Source: Anaeromyces robustus
Lineage: Eukaryota; Neocallimastigomycota; Neocallimastigomycetes; Neocallimastigales; Neocallimastigaceae
DNA: 26,429 nt
Reading direction: 5' to 3'
Assembly (NCBI GenBank): GCA_002104895.1
Contig: MCFG01000273.1
Span: forward strand, 67,501 to 93,929
Shown here: piece by piece, positions 1 to 9,955 of the stretch
Layout: each line of letters begins with the position of its first letter
Position numbering within the stretch: the stretch's first letter is position 1
Notes under the pieces: model-generated
What the model was told of the DNA's origin: nothing
Database searches by the model: none
The model's input: only the letters and a program-made list of their open reading frames with translations
Made by a program: the position numbers and the translations under genes

Positions 1-526
1 TAGGAACACGACAGTTGGGGAACACGACAATATAATATTTTCATAATAAGATATTTATTTTATGTTTTAATAGACTATTTATTTATTTAAAAATAATTAA
101 TTACATTTAAATTATAATTATAAATAAAATATATTTATTCCAATAATTAAATATAATATTAATTCTATTTAAAACATGTTTATAATGACAATAATAACTA
201 TTTCTGAAAATTAATATTGAAAACCTTGTGTTGAAAATAATAATTCTTTTAAATTATAAAATATTGATAATAAAATTCTTCTAAAAATTCTTTTATACTT
301 ATCTGGAGCAATTCCCTAACTCAGGAAAAGTCCTCGTTTAATTTTATTATTATTATTTTTCTTTTATATCTATATTTTAATTATTTATCCAATCATTTAC
401 ATATTATTATCCAATAATATGATTGAATATTTATTTATAGAACCATATACTCATTCTTTATATAACTATCTTGTATCATAACGCCCCCACTTATGTTATG
501 ACTTCGTCCCTTGAAGTCATTCAAGC
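1..526. other. AT-rich spacer, possible minus-strand retroelement 3' end
   Basis: No credible ORF. Near the left edge GGAACACGACA occurs twice, close together. At about 470-490 the minus strand reads GTGGGGGCG followed by a TTATGATACAAG-like sequence. This resembles a polypurine tract next to an LTR start, so the remainder could be a degraded minus-strand LTR. Its other end was not found; low confidence. Confidence 0.3.
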
Positions 527-1098
527 TGTAACGGTATCAACAACGACATTAAGGAACTTCGTGGCTCAACGGTAACTACTTCTACCTTTATCATAGATAT
601 CACTGGTTCGAATCCTACTTTTACCTTTTTGATTTGGAAAATTATTCATTTATTTAGTTATTAATACATTTGTTCATTTACTTATTTTATTAATAGAATT
701 ATTTAGTCTATAATTATTCATTCACTTAGTTAGATTTATTTAGATATTAGTTATTCGTTCACTTAGATATAAATACGATTTTATTTAGATACTAATTATG
801 TATTCACTTAATTATAGTAATAGTTAAATAATTAAATATTTTGTTATTTAAATAAGTAAACCAATCACGTAATGATTTAGAATAAGTCTTGAATATAAAA
901 GAAATGTATTAATATTATTTTTACTCTTGGAGTCATTATTAATAAGAAAAATATTAAATATTTAAATATTAAATAAAATACAAAATAAATCCATAAACAT
1001 TATGTTTTAATATTGTGTTATTTATTTTGTTTGTTTATTTTATTTTAATTATTGAAATACTACAACAACCTAGTGAATTTCTCACTAAGTTCGTTACA
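527..1098 (+). mobile_element. LTR-like element with tRNA-type promoter, family A copy 1
   Basis: A 572-bp element with TGTAACG at the left end and CGTTACA at the right, a perfect 7-bp terminal inverted repeat of the TG...CA form used by LTRs. It is flanked by a perfect 5-bp target duplication, CAAGC (522-526 and 1099-1103), typical of retroviral-type integrase. It has no ORF. A box and B box motifs lie near the left end. Near the right end TAGTGA and TCACTA form a 6-bp hairpin, and ACTC/GAGT arms form a second small palindrome. A minus-strand copy of exactly the same length lies at 14378-14949; I saw one C/T difference in the promoter part, so both insertions look recent. It could be a solo LTR or an autonomous short non-coding element; no matching internal region is seen here. 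Confidence 0.85.
562..628 (+). promoter_or_regulatory. RNA polymerase III type-2 promoter (A box, B box) in element A1
   Basis: A box TGGCTCAACGG (562-572) and a perfect-consensus B box GGTTCGAATCC (605-615), 32 nt apart, the normal tRNA spacing. T4 and T5 runs follow just downstream and could terminate Pol III. The tRNA cloverleaf itself is not preserved: the D and T stems do not pair well. I read this as a tRNA-derived promoter rather than a tRNA gene. Confidence 0.7.
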
Positions 1099-1336
1099 CA
1101 AGCTTAGAATTTGTCAAAATTTGTATATATTTCTTAATAAAACTTCACAAAAATATTAATTATTTCACTCGTAATTAATAAAAGTCCACCTTTTCTCTTA
1201 AACTCTACGGTAGATAAAAAAAAATAAAAGATAATCCACAAAAATCTATAGCCGGTAGTTAACCAAATTCATAAGTTAAAAGATATTTTTTTAGCATCCA
1301 CAATTAGCAGTAGAAATTTCCTTGAGGCAGTGAAAA

Positions 1337-1380
<44 letters not shown>

Positions 1381-2440
1381 ATTATTTTAAAAATATTTTA
1401 AAAATATTTAAAAATATATAATTATATAAATTTTTTATATATATATATATATAATAATTATATAATAAAGGATTTATATATATATAATTCTACATTTTTT
1501 TTTATACGCAGATATAAAAAGATAATAATAATATTTTTAATAAATAAATATTTTATTATTTTTCATATTATAATGTCACTGTCACGGCCGGATTCTCCAC
1601 CAAATTTGATACAAGATAAACTTATATCTAATTATTTTATTTAAAGACAAGACAGCATGTTAAGTTTCCAACTGGATTATTTTCTAATTTAAATAAGTCT
1701 ACTAGGTCGAATGACTAATTATATAGTTTTTATAATTAAATAGTTTTTATAATTAAATAATATTTAAATAATAACTAAATTAATTGTAATGCAAATAACA
1801 CAATATTTATTTAATAATAATAATAACACTTTAAGATTAACTTTTTAATAGTAAATTTTATTTAAAAATAAGATATTGATAATATTAATATAACTATATA
1901 ATTCAGGTGTTAATAACCTTACAAAGAACATTAAATATAACTTTATGTTATGTTCTTTTATACTTTGTAAGTTTGATAATAATAATATAAAATATAATAT
2001 AAAATATTAATACATTAATTTAATACATTAATTTAAAGTGATACGTTAACGTATAATATAATTAATAATTTGTAATATAATAAGTTATTAATATCGATAT
2101 TAAATAGTAATAAAATTAATATATTATTCAATATAATTGAATATATATAAATAATATATATATTAAAATATATTATTAGATTATTTAAATAATCTTAAAT
2201 TATAATATTTAAAATAAAATATTATAATAATAATTATTATATATAATTATTATAAAAAATTATTAATAATTATTATAATAAATAATAATATTATATATCA
2301 AAATAATTGAAATTATAAATTCTAATTTCAATTGCACTTGATGTCTTGACAAAGATTTTATCTATATAAATTTTATAATTATTTATTTATGGATCCTTGT
2401 AAATATTTAATTATATTTTTATATTGTGTAAACCTTTAAA
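1099..2440. other. AT-rich spacer with palindromes and poly-T
   Basis: No coding sequence recognised. It contains an A8/T36 homopolymer block (1333-1376). An imperfect hairpin has arms CTTACAAAG (1918-1926) and CTTTGTAAG (1963-1971). A perfect 14-bp palindrome ATACGTTAACGTAT lies at 2041-2054. A GC-richer stretch near 1580-1600 precedes TGATACAAGATA, a sequence also found inverted near 470-480, so parts may be degraded LTR. Confidence 0.4.
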
Positions 2441-2545
2441 GTCCAATATCTCGCCAACCAGTGGTCCAAATGGGCTGAAATTCAGATATGTTGTAGCTCT
2501 CGAGCAGAGCTTCCCAATGAGCATAAAATCAAAGCGAAGCGGAGG
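2441..2545. other. GC-richer conserved-looking block of unknown nature
   Basis: About 100 bp with clearly higher GC than the surrounding AT desert. It includes ATCTCGCCAACC, a TGGTCC...GGGCTGA region and CTCTCGAGCAGAG, an imperfect palindrome around CTCGAG. It has no ORF of useful length and no recognised RNA family. It could be a fragment of a dispersed repeat. Nothing more can be supported from sequence alone. Confidence 0.3.
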
Positions 2546-2836
2546 AAATCTTCAATATTTGCCAAGTTATCGTTATTTTTCTTCTGATTATTTTTATTAA
2601 TATCTTAAGGGTTAAATTAAGTTGATTAATATTTATTTAATTTGTCCAAACCCTTTACAATATCAATTTAATTACTTTTTAATATTTGTTTATTTTATTG
2701 AAAATCGAATTTTAAGTGATTTAGTCAATAACGAAATTTAAATGTAATTGATCTATTAGTGAATTTCAATTTTAAATCCACTAATATTCGCGACATTTAG
2801 CCACAGTATGTTAATAGAAGAACCTTCCTATCCAAC

Positions 2837-3541
2837 TGTAACGAATCTCTCAATTAGTAAAATAGTAACCATGGTCTAGTGGTTAGTAACTATGACCATC
2901 TGGGCGAACACTCTGGGTTCGACCCACACCTTGTTCCAAATTTTATAAAAATTTTATTTTAAATTTATTTATTATAAATTTCTGTATTTTATTCTGTATT
3001 TGTTTCTGTATTTTATTTCTGTATTTCTTTATAGAATTACATGGAATGAAATTAGAAACTTTAAGAAAAAATTATATAATATTTCTTTATTTTTCTATGA
3101 GATTCATTTTATATCAAAATATCTTAGTTTCTAGCAATTTTTTATTATTTTTATGAACTTTTATTTTTAAAACTATTTTTCCGCAAAAAGTATAAATAGG
3201 TGTAAAACTTTTAGTTAAAATATTTTTCTTTGTGCTTTTATTCTTTTATAACTTTATATATATTAGTAATAATTAATTCATAAGTAGTTTGAAATACTAC
3301 AAAGATTAGTTATTAATAATTAATAAAACTAAATTCTAATAAAACATATTTTAAATAAAAATAAAATAAAACTTAAAACTAAATCTTACTAATATATATA
3401 TCTCGACACCGACCTTTCAGGTTAACAAAGGAAAGGTGTTCTGATATTGCAATAAGTATCTTTTATTTTAAATTTTATTTTGTTTGTGTTTACTTCAGAT
3501 TTTGGTGTCAATTGTAATATTGGAACTACCGTTCCGTTACA
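2837..3541 (+). mobile_element. LTR-like element with tRNA-type promoter, family B copy 1
   Basis: Starts TGTAACGAATCTC and ends GTTCCGTTACA. The A box TGGTCTAGTGG (2872-2882) begins 35 nt from the 5' end, the same offset as in family A. The B box GGTTCGACCCA (2916-2926) follows at tRNA-like spacing. The A-box region resembles eukaryotic tRNA-Glu/Asp genes. Downstream are repeats of a TTCTGTATTTTAT-like unit and a TATAAATAGG TATA box near 3191. Its 3' part is longer than in other copies. I found no target duplication (CCAAC against ATAAT), so the copy is old or one end is misplaced. Confidence 0.72.
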
Positions 3542-4391
3542 ATAATAATAATTATTCAGATATACAGAAAACGCCTTCAAATAATTTATGAAATATTAAT
3601 TAGAATAATAATAATAATTTATATAATATATTATAATAATTGTTAATTATTTTATAAAAAATTAGAATAGTTGATTATTATATTAATTTACAGAAATTCT
3701 TAGAATTCTAAAAATCTCAAAAAGATTTAAAATTTACTTAAGATCTTAAATAATTAAAAATATCCCATTTTATCTAGAATTAATTATACAGAAAAGATCA
3801 TAAAAATCCAAAGATAAAAATAATTAATATATAGATAAATAATTAAATAGTATACTAAGCAATTAAATAATTAAATAGTTAACTAGTTAGATAATTAGAA
3901 TAGTTATAAATCTAAATCTTAGATTATAAATTCTTATCATTAAATTTATTAATAGTTTATATAGTTTTATATTAGTTTTATATAGTTAGATTTTTATCAA
4001 TATTATTTTATTCATATATTTTATTTAAAATTATACATGTATAAATATATTAGCAATAGATTATAATAATTAAATGTATTAATAATTATTAGATTTAGAA
4101 AAAGTATAAATAAGGATTGAAATTACAATTCCTTTTAATCTTTGTAAGATTATTAAATAACTTAGAATTAATGACTTAATAATTATTATTTAAACTTTTC
4201 TTAATTAATTATTAATAAAAAATATTATTATAAAACTTAATTATTTTAAAACGTGTTCTTTTAATTAATTAATTAATTTATTGTGTATTAATAAATAAAT
4301 TTGCCTATTAATTATATATTTGTTTAATTAGTTATTTTGTTATTAATTAAACATCTTGACCTAACCATTATTAAACCAAAACTACCCACAT
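3542..4391 (+). mobile_element. Degenerate LTR of a self-priming gypsy family
   Basis: AT-rich and non-coding. TATAAATAA (4105-4113) is followed 39 nt later by CTTTGTAAGATTATT (GTAAGATTATT at 4144-4154). The same 11-mer occurs 38 nt after the TATA box in the intact gypsy LTRs (15241 to 15279), so this looks like the U3/R boundary of a related LTR. The right end may be the ...CCCACA near 4391; the left end is not defined. No primer-binding site follows, so it would be a solo or broken LTR. Confidence 0.45.
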
Positions 4392-5019
4392 TTAACACTA
4401 AAGCTTGGCCTTTTTTTTTTTTTTTATTAATCTAGTATTCATGGTTTTTATTTAGTTCATTAATTTTTATAAAATTTAAATAATAAAGTTTTTTATTATT
4501 AATAATAAGTATAAAATAAAAATATTTTCCAAATTTTTTAATCAGTATTAACAAACAGTCGTAACGAAAAATTTTTTAACTTTTAAAATATTATTGATTA
4601 TAGTTAGTATCGAAAAAATTTTATTTTCAAATTATTAGTGATTAACTCACATGATCATGATTAATAAAGTAAACCCAAACTATACTTGCCTTCCAAAAGC
4701 TTGTCATCCAACTTAAGTATCAAAAAAATAGGTTTGGTTTAAGCAGTGGGTCAGGTTAAGAAATTTAATTCATAACAAAATTAACTCATTAAACAAACAA
4801 ATATATATATATATATATATTTTAAATCATCATTCATTAAATTCTTGTGTAATAATTTATTTAAAATATAAACACACTTTTTTAAAAGAATTAGGTTTTA
4901 TAAAAATATTTGGCATAATAGGTTAGGTCAATATCATAATAAAAGCTTCAAAAAAAATTTTTTTTATTTAAAGTTACACGAAATTAATCTTAAATTCAAA
5001 ATTTTAATAACAAATAGTC
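4392..5019. other. AT-rich spacer
   Basis: No gene recognised. It contains a T14 run (about 4411-4424), an (AT)n microsatellite (about 4801-4820) and an A8/T8 palindrome near 4951. It lies directly upstream of the copia integrase fragment and may hold unrecognisable copia sequence. Confidence 0.4.
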
Positions 5020-6260
5020 AAAGCTAATTGCAAATATTGCAAAAATTTCAAAAATTAAAATAGATTGCCACACCAATAGTAATCCACCACTAAGAACAAA
5101 TCAAATAAACCCAATTATTTTACTCAGACATATAATGGATCCTATATCAACGAATCAACTAATAAATATAAATACATAATGACATTTATAGGTGAAAAAC
5201 TTGGATATCATTATTAAAATCAAAAGCCGATGCACCAAAAACAATCATTAACTTTATATATAAAATTAATTAATAATCAAAACCCAGGTAGGATAATTAA
5301 AATATTTAAAACAGACAATGGTAAAGAATATAACTGTAATAAATTGTAAAAAATAAATAAATAAATTATTTTAAACAATTATTTATATTTTTTGACCCAA
5401 TAGGTCAACACAGAAAGTAAGTCAGAATAGAATATGTTTTATAAGAAATATGTTTTATTAGATTTATTAAAATTTAAAAATTTATTCGTTTATTAATTAA
5501 TTTTGTAATGTTCTGAATTACTTATAATTAATTAATAAAATCGCGAAGAATTAATCATTTAAAAATTTTACACCTATTTATACTTTTTACGGAAAAATAG
5601 TTTTCTTTATAAAAAGTTATTTAAAATTTCTAGAAACTTTTGATTAAAAAAATCTTAGAAAAAATTAGAAAAATTTAATATAAAAGTTGTCTAAAATTTT
5701 TGATTATATTCTATTAATTTCTACGTAAAATACAGAAATAAAAATACAGAAATAAAATACAGAAATTTATAATAAAAAATTTTAAATAAAAATTTATTTT
5801 AAAAGTGGAAAGAATATGAGTCGAACATTACTAATTCTGAGTTTCGTTACACATACGAGGATTATGAAAAATATTTTTAGGAATTATGGTACAATAGACA
5901 ATAATAATGACCATATATATTGAGTGACCCTAAAATCGAATCCTACAAGATCAATAAACCAATTTTAATAAATCAAAATTATAATTGGTGTTATAATTTC
6001 ACTGATCACGTGATTGTCATAAATTTTTTAACCCAAAATAATATTAATGATCAAACTTTAATAACAACAACAATGATACTAATTATGATTTTAACCCTAT
6101 TCATACAATAACAATTATTATTCAACACCAAATGAAGATAATAACTTTATAAAACAATAAAAGTTTCTCAAAAGTGATATAGCTAACCCAAAAAATTAAT
6201 AATAAAAGACAACAAAATAATATTATTAAATATAAAGACCGTCTAGTCGCTAAGAGATAC
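5020..6260 (+). pseudogene. Ty1/copia pol fragment (integrase, linker, start of RT)
   Basis: A decayed plus-strand copia polyprotein with stops and frameshifts. Around 5030-5140 are traces of a Cys-pair zinc region. From about 5140 the frame gives a DPIS...YKYIMTFI stretch, and just before 5334 it gives IIKIFKTDNGKEYN. That matches the copia integrase core, with the second catalytic Asp in TDNG. Element B2 interrupts it at 5335-5851. After that come a KNIFRNYGT remnant, a low-complexity linker and, at the end (6214-6260), NNIIKYKDRLVAKRY. The last stretch matches the KARLVAKGY region of copia RT. Element B3 abuts the right end. Confidence 0.7.
5335..5851 (-). mobile_element. LTR-like element family B copy 2, promoter part deleted
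   Basis: Minus-strand orientation. The plus strand starts TGTAATAAATTG and ends GTTTCGTTACA. It aligns by eye with the copy at 19218-19783 over the TATA/TTTTTAC region and the CTGTAT-type repeats. A deletion has removed the A box and the middle of the tRNA-like part, leaving GTTCGACTCA joined to the left end. It lies inside the copia integrase, between KEYN and the downstream fragment. The flanking 5-mers ATAAC and CATAC match only partly, so the duplication is decayed or the end is off by a base. Confidence 0.7.
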
Positions 6261-6813
6261 TGTAACGAAACTTATAATCAGTAAATTAGTAAACATGGTG
6301 AAATACTTTAACCATTGATCTGAACTCTCGTGGGTTAGACTCACACTCAATCTCATTTTTATTATAAAAATTTTTATTTTTAGAAAAATTTATTATTTAC
6401 TTCTGTATTTTATTTCTGTATTTTATCATAAGAATTAATAGAATAAAATCAGAAATTTTCGGATAAAAATATATTATAATTTATCCTTTTTACATAAGAT
6501 TCTTTTTTATCAAAAAAAAAATTAAGTTTCGAGAAATTTTTAGAAACTTTTATGTTTCCTTCTTTTAAAAAAAAAAAAAAATTATTATTATTTTTCAAAA
6601 AATATAAATAGGTGTAAAATTCATTAATAAAATATTTTTAAAATTCGTGCTTTTATTAATTAGTTTATAAGTAATTTGAAATATTATAATAACTAATTAA
6701 TAATTAATATTTATACTTTAATAAAATTAATAAAACTTCTTTTTAACAAAACATATTTATTTTAAATTACTTATTAGTGTTTATAAACCTATTGTGTAAA
6801 CCCAATCGTTACA
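6261..6813 (+). mobile_element. LTR-like element family B copy 3
   Basis: Starts TGTAACGAAAC and ends CAATCGTTACA, about 553 bp. The tRNA-like part is eroded: the A box reads ATGGTGAAATAC and the B box GGGTTAGACTC. The TATA region (TATAAATAGGTG) and CTGTATTTTAT repeats are kept. It is closest to the copy at 10918-11446, sharing the start and the CCTATTGTGTAAA tail. No target duplication is visible (GATAC against TTGAT). It joins copia RT sequence on the left to gypsy integrase on the right, so a rearrangement may have used it as a junction. Confidence 0.7.
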
Positions 6814-8106
6814 TTGATATTACAATAAAAACGCCTGAAATAAGAAAACAAAACAATACCTCCGCAAGAAATCTACTGCTTGTATTAGTAAGCTATATTT
6901 TTAGGAAACTACCGCTTAGAAATCTACCGCTTATTTCGGTCTCTAGATGTTACTCAAATTATAAAGGTACTAATTGGAATAATTACTTATCTTTAGCCGA
7001 ATTCTGCTATAATAATACAGTCCAAGAATCATTAAAACATACTCCTTTTTACGCAAACTACGGATACAACCCAAAGTTTTCCCCGGCAATCCTTAGTTCT
7101 TGTAAAGGATTGTTGAAAAATAGATTACAACAACAATTTGGAAAACACCACAAAAAAAATTAAAAATACGTTAATAAAAAATTTGTTTTGTTAAAATATA
7201 TGTTTTATTAATTTTTTAAGAATAAAAAAAAATATAAAATAATAACAATTACACCTTTCAAAATTTAAGAAATTTTGAAGTATTTTTATATTTTTTTATA
7301 ATTATTTATTATATATTATACTAATTTATTTATATTTAATTTCTATTTATTTACGGACTATCTAACTAACTAAACTTTATTATTTAATAAATTTATTTAT
7401 TATTTCTAAAAATGGAAATTTTAAATTAACTATTAAAACTAAGACTAAATAATTTCAATTGAGTTCATTTATTATTTATTTATTATTCTAATATTAATAA
7501 TATATTTATTATATATTTTAAATTTAAAAAACAATGAAAAATTTTATAAATTAAAAGTGAAAAAATTAATATTTCACAAAATAAATTAATAATTTATTTT
7601 GTTTTGAACTTTATTTAATTGATTTAAATTATTGTTTCACAATAATTTTACAGAAATATTTTTTTGTAATTCAGTTACTTGAAAAGTGGCTGAATTTAAA
7701 ATTAAAGATATTATAATGTGGCGCATAATATCTTTACAGTTCTACAGAAGTCCCTCGTGCAGAAGAATTCACAAAAAATTTATCAGAATTATTCAAACAA
7801 CTAAAAGAAAATTTAAATGAAGCCATAAAGAAACAAGAAAAATTCGCAAATCAACACAGAATGAAACCTCCCGAATTCAAGGTTAACGATAAAGTTTGGA
7901 TAAATAGTTCCTTACTAATTCGAAACAAAAATAAAAAATTAAAACCTAGAAAAATAGGACCTTACAGAATCCTTGAAAAAGTATCTCCGGTATCCTACAA
8001 AATCGAATTCCCAAAAAATATTCGTATTCATACGATTATTCACGTTTCCAATTTTGAAAAAATTTTATTTTAAAAATTTATTATCAAAATTTTCTATACT
8101 TTTCCA
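6814..8106 (+). pseudogene. Ty3/gypsy integrase C-terminal fragment, interrupted by a solo LTR
   Basis: Residues from about 6950 read NYKGTNWNNYLSLAEFCYNN and then TPFYANYGYNPKF, the region after the catalytic Glu in gypsy integrases. The stretch before that is degenerate. The reading is cut at 7100 by the element at 7101-7738 and resumes at 7739. A charged helix follows, then FKVNDKVWI, a KPRKIGPYRILEK motif (GPY/F module) and HVSNFEK (positions 7861-8072). If the insert and one GTTCT copy are ignored, the frame runs straight through. The fragment ends soon after HVSNFEK, with no chromodomain seen. Confidence 0.8.
7101..7738 (-). mobile_element. Solo LTR related to the gypsy LTR, inserted in an integrase pseudogene
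   Basis: 638 bp bounded by TGTAAAG and CTTTACA, a perfect 7-bp inverted terminus, with a perfect 5-bp target duplication GTTCT (7096-7100 and 7739-7743). Read on the minus strand, its first 60 nt resemble the start of the gypsy LTR at 14988. Both have a GATAT...GCCACATTATA...ATATC palindrome followed by a TTCAGC sequence. The hairpin arms AAAGATATTAT and ATAATATCTTT flank GGCGC. There is no ORF and no tRNA-type promoter. Confidence 0.82.
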
Positions 8107-8129
8107 TGTTGTAGAAACTACTCGAACTT

Positions 8130-8545
8130 AATCGATAAAATCTTATCGATTAAATTCTAAAAAATTCTAGTTTTTCTTTTTCTCTTAAATTTTATTTTCC
8201 CGAGATTCATTTTAAATCAAAAAATCTAAGTTTCTAGAACTTTTAATACTTTTTACAAACAAAACTGTTTTTCCGTAAAAAGTATAAATACGTGTAAAAT
8301 TTCGACTAAAGAAATATTTTTTCTTCGCGTTTTTATTAACTAGTTAAATAAGTAATTCGAAACATTACAATAACTAATTAATAAATAATTATACTTTAAA
8401 TTTAATAAAGATTAATAAAAAATTTTATTATAAAACATATTTTTTATTCTTAGTGTTGCCCTCCAAAACTTTTGTGTACTTTATTTAGTCCTTTTGAATT
8501 ACTTAAGGCTTGCGGACCTGTTGTCTACTTCACCCAAACATTACA
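8130..8545 (+). mobile_element. Truncated LTR-like element, family E copy 2
   Basis: It matches the element at 9956-10551 from TCTTATCGATTAAATTC to the ACCCAAACATTACA end. It shares the GTAAAAAGTATAAATA TATA region and the GGCTTGCGGACCTGTTG tail. The left end, including any tRNA-like promoter, is missing or unrecognisable, so the start is approximate. An 11-bp perfect stem with a 4-nt loop (8128-8138 with 8143-8153, around TCGAT) sits at the left edge. No target duplication is seen. Confidence 0.6.
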
Positions 8546-8604
8546 AAGAAATTGAAATATTTAAAGAAAATGAAAAATTAGCATTGAGAAAACTAAAAAA
8601 AGCT

Positions 8605-9071
8605 ATTCTAAATGAAGACAATTTTAAAGACGGATTAATAAATTTTAATGAAATAGAATGTAAAGAAAAGTGCTATGATGGACAGAAATTATATTTTAAT
8701 AATAATTAAATATATATTTTATTTTAAATTATATAACCAATCATGTAATAACTTAGAATAGATTTTGAATATAAAAACTTCATGTATTATTTTATTTTGA
8801 CTCTTGGAGTCAACATTAACCTTTCAATTAGTAATAAATAAAATAATAATATAAAACCATAAATAATTTAAATCTTTCAGTTTAATAGATATTTCAATAT
8901 ATTTTATTCGAGCTATTCATATTGTTGTTTTATTTATTATTAATTACTACAACAACCTAGTGAGAATAACTCATATTCGTTACATTCTAAATGAAGACAA
9001 TTTTAAAGACGGATTAATAAATTTTAATGAAATAGAATGTAAAGAAAAGTGCTATGATGGACAGAAATTAT
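8605..9071 (+). repeat. Perfect 88-bp direct repeat flanking a truncated element
   Basis: Positions 8605-8692 and 8984-9071 are identical over 88 nt by eye, beginning ATTCTAAATGAAG and ending GACAGAAATTAT. The 291-bp DNA between them is the 3' half of a family A element. An 88-bp duplication is far longer than the 5-bp duplications of the intact copies, so this is not a normal integration. Confidence 0.85.
8693..8984 (+). mobile_element. LTR-like element family A, 5'-truncated copy
   Basis: It shares with the right half of the element at 527-1098 the AACCAATCAYGTAAT region, TTGACTCTTGGAGTCAA and the CTACAACAACCTAGTGA...TTCGTTACA end. The left half with the promoter is absent. It breaks the coding fragment 8546-9193 and lies between the 88-bp direct repeats. 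Confidence 0.75.
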
Positions 9072-9193
9072 TCGAAAAAGTCAATGAAGATAAATCAAAT
9101 AACTTTAGTATGATGAATTACAATAAAATTTTAAAAAAAGGAGGTTTAAAACAACTCAACGAAAAATATTATTTAAATCTTTGTATAAATTAA

Positions 9194-9690
9194 TGCTTAC
9201 TCTTCAGGGAAATAGGGTTAAAAAAGGGTTTATTTAAAATAGATTACAACAAAAAAAACACAGACACTAAAATTAGAAAATACACAAATAAAATTTCGTT
9301 TTATTAAAATATTAATTTTAATTCTTATATTTACTTTTTATTAATAAAACTTATAACAATTACATTTTTCTCAAATTACATGAAATTTTCTTGACTATTT
9401 ATATTTTTTACTAATTATATTATAATATATATTTCCTATTTATTTATAATATATTTCTATATAAAACTATCCTAATGAATTTTATTTATGAATAAAATAT
9501 AAACTATAACTAAATTTAGTAAACTAAAATTACTAATTTAAACTATATACTATTTTATTTGAATTTATTCTCTTTATTATTTATTTATTATTCTAATATT
9601 AATACTATATTTATTATCTATTTTGAATTTAAAAACAATGGAAAATTTCATAAATTAAAATAAATCCATTAATCACGTGACAAATATGTA
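9194..9690 (-). mobile_element. Degraded relative of the solo LTR at 7101-7738
   Basis: Non-coding AT-rich DNA that aligns in order with 7130-7600. Shared stretches include AAAATAGATTACAACA, TATAACAATTACA, the TTATTATTTATTTATTATTCTAATATTAATA tract and AAAACAATGRAAAATTT. The terminal part with the GCGCAT hairpin is missing and the ends are uncertain. Orientation is inferred from the better copy. Confidence 0.5.
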
Positions 9691-9955
9691 ACGTTTAATG
9701 AAATAAATCAAAAATCTCAAAACTTACCGAATATATCTTCTATTAATGATCAAGCTGATAGACAAACGATTTGGACATTTGATACTGGAGCTTTTGAACA
9801 TATAACCAATGATAGAAGTATTTTGGAAGACTTTCACAAAGAAAAGAAAAAATAGTATTAAAATGTGCAAACAACTCTCTCTGCGAATTCGATGGAATGG
9901 GAAAATATACTGCTACCCTTAATGGATCTACTATCAAATTAGAAAATATTCTATA
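9691..9955 (+). pseudogene. Ty1/copia protease fragment with a frameshift
   Basis: The frame reads FNEINQKSQNLPN and then TIWTFDTGAFEHITNDRSIL, the copia aspartic protease active-site region (DTGA). A stop follows in the A-rich run near 9845-9860. One frame over it resumes as IVLKCANNSLCEFDGMGKYT and a KLENILYV strand. This matches, strand for strand, the minus-strand protease at 22451-23215 (DSGAGEHITN, then LKCANGTVCKFEGYG). A single indel in the A run explains the break. Element E1 cuts it at 9956. Confidence 0.75.

Larger units (their letters stand above)
8546..9193 (+). pseudogene. Unrecognised coding fragment split by a truncated element
   Basis: From 8546 the frame reads KEIEIFKENEKLALRKLKK and continues to GQKL, then is lost at 8692 in inserted DNA. 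The last 88 nt are repeated after the insert, and the reading continues FEKVNEDKSNNFSMMNYN to a stop at 9191-9193. The product is Lys/Asn/Glu-rich with no domain I recognise. It may be the remnant of a host gene or of a retroelement protein. No start codon can be assigned, because the left side is LTR-like sequence. Confidence 0.5.

Noticed and set aside
562-615. Functional tRNA genes in the A, B and D elements
   Set aside because: A and B boxes are good, but D, anticodon and acceptor stems do not pair properly and the sequences are inside repeated mobile elements.
2837-3541. tRNA-derived SINEs as the explanation for the promoter-bearing elements
   Set aside because: Better copies have TG...TTACA termini and exact 5-bp duplications, with no A-rich or simple-repeat tail and no long duplication; this fits LTR-type integration.
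5920-6111. Small plus-strand ORF of 63 codons
   Set aside because: Part of the decayed copia linker between integrase and RT; no independent start or function.
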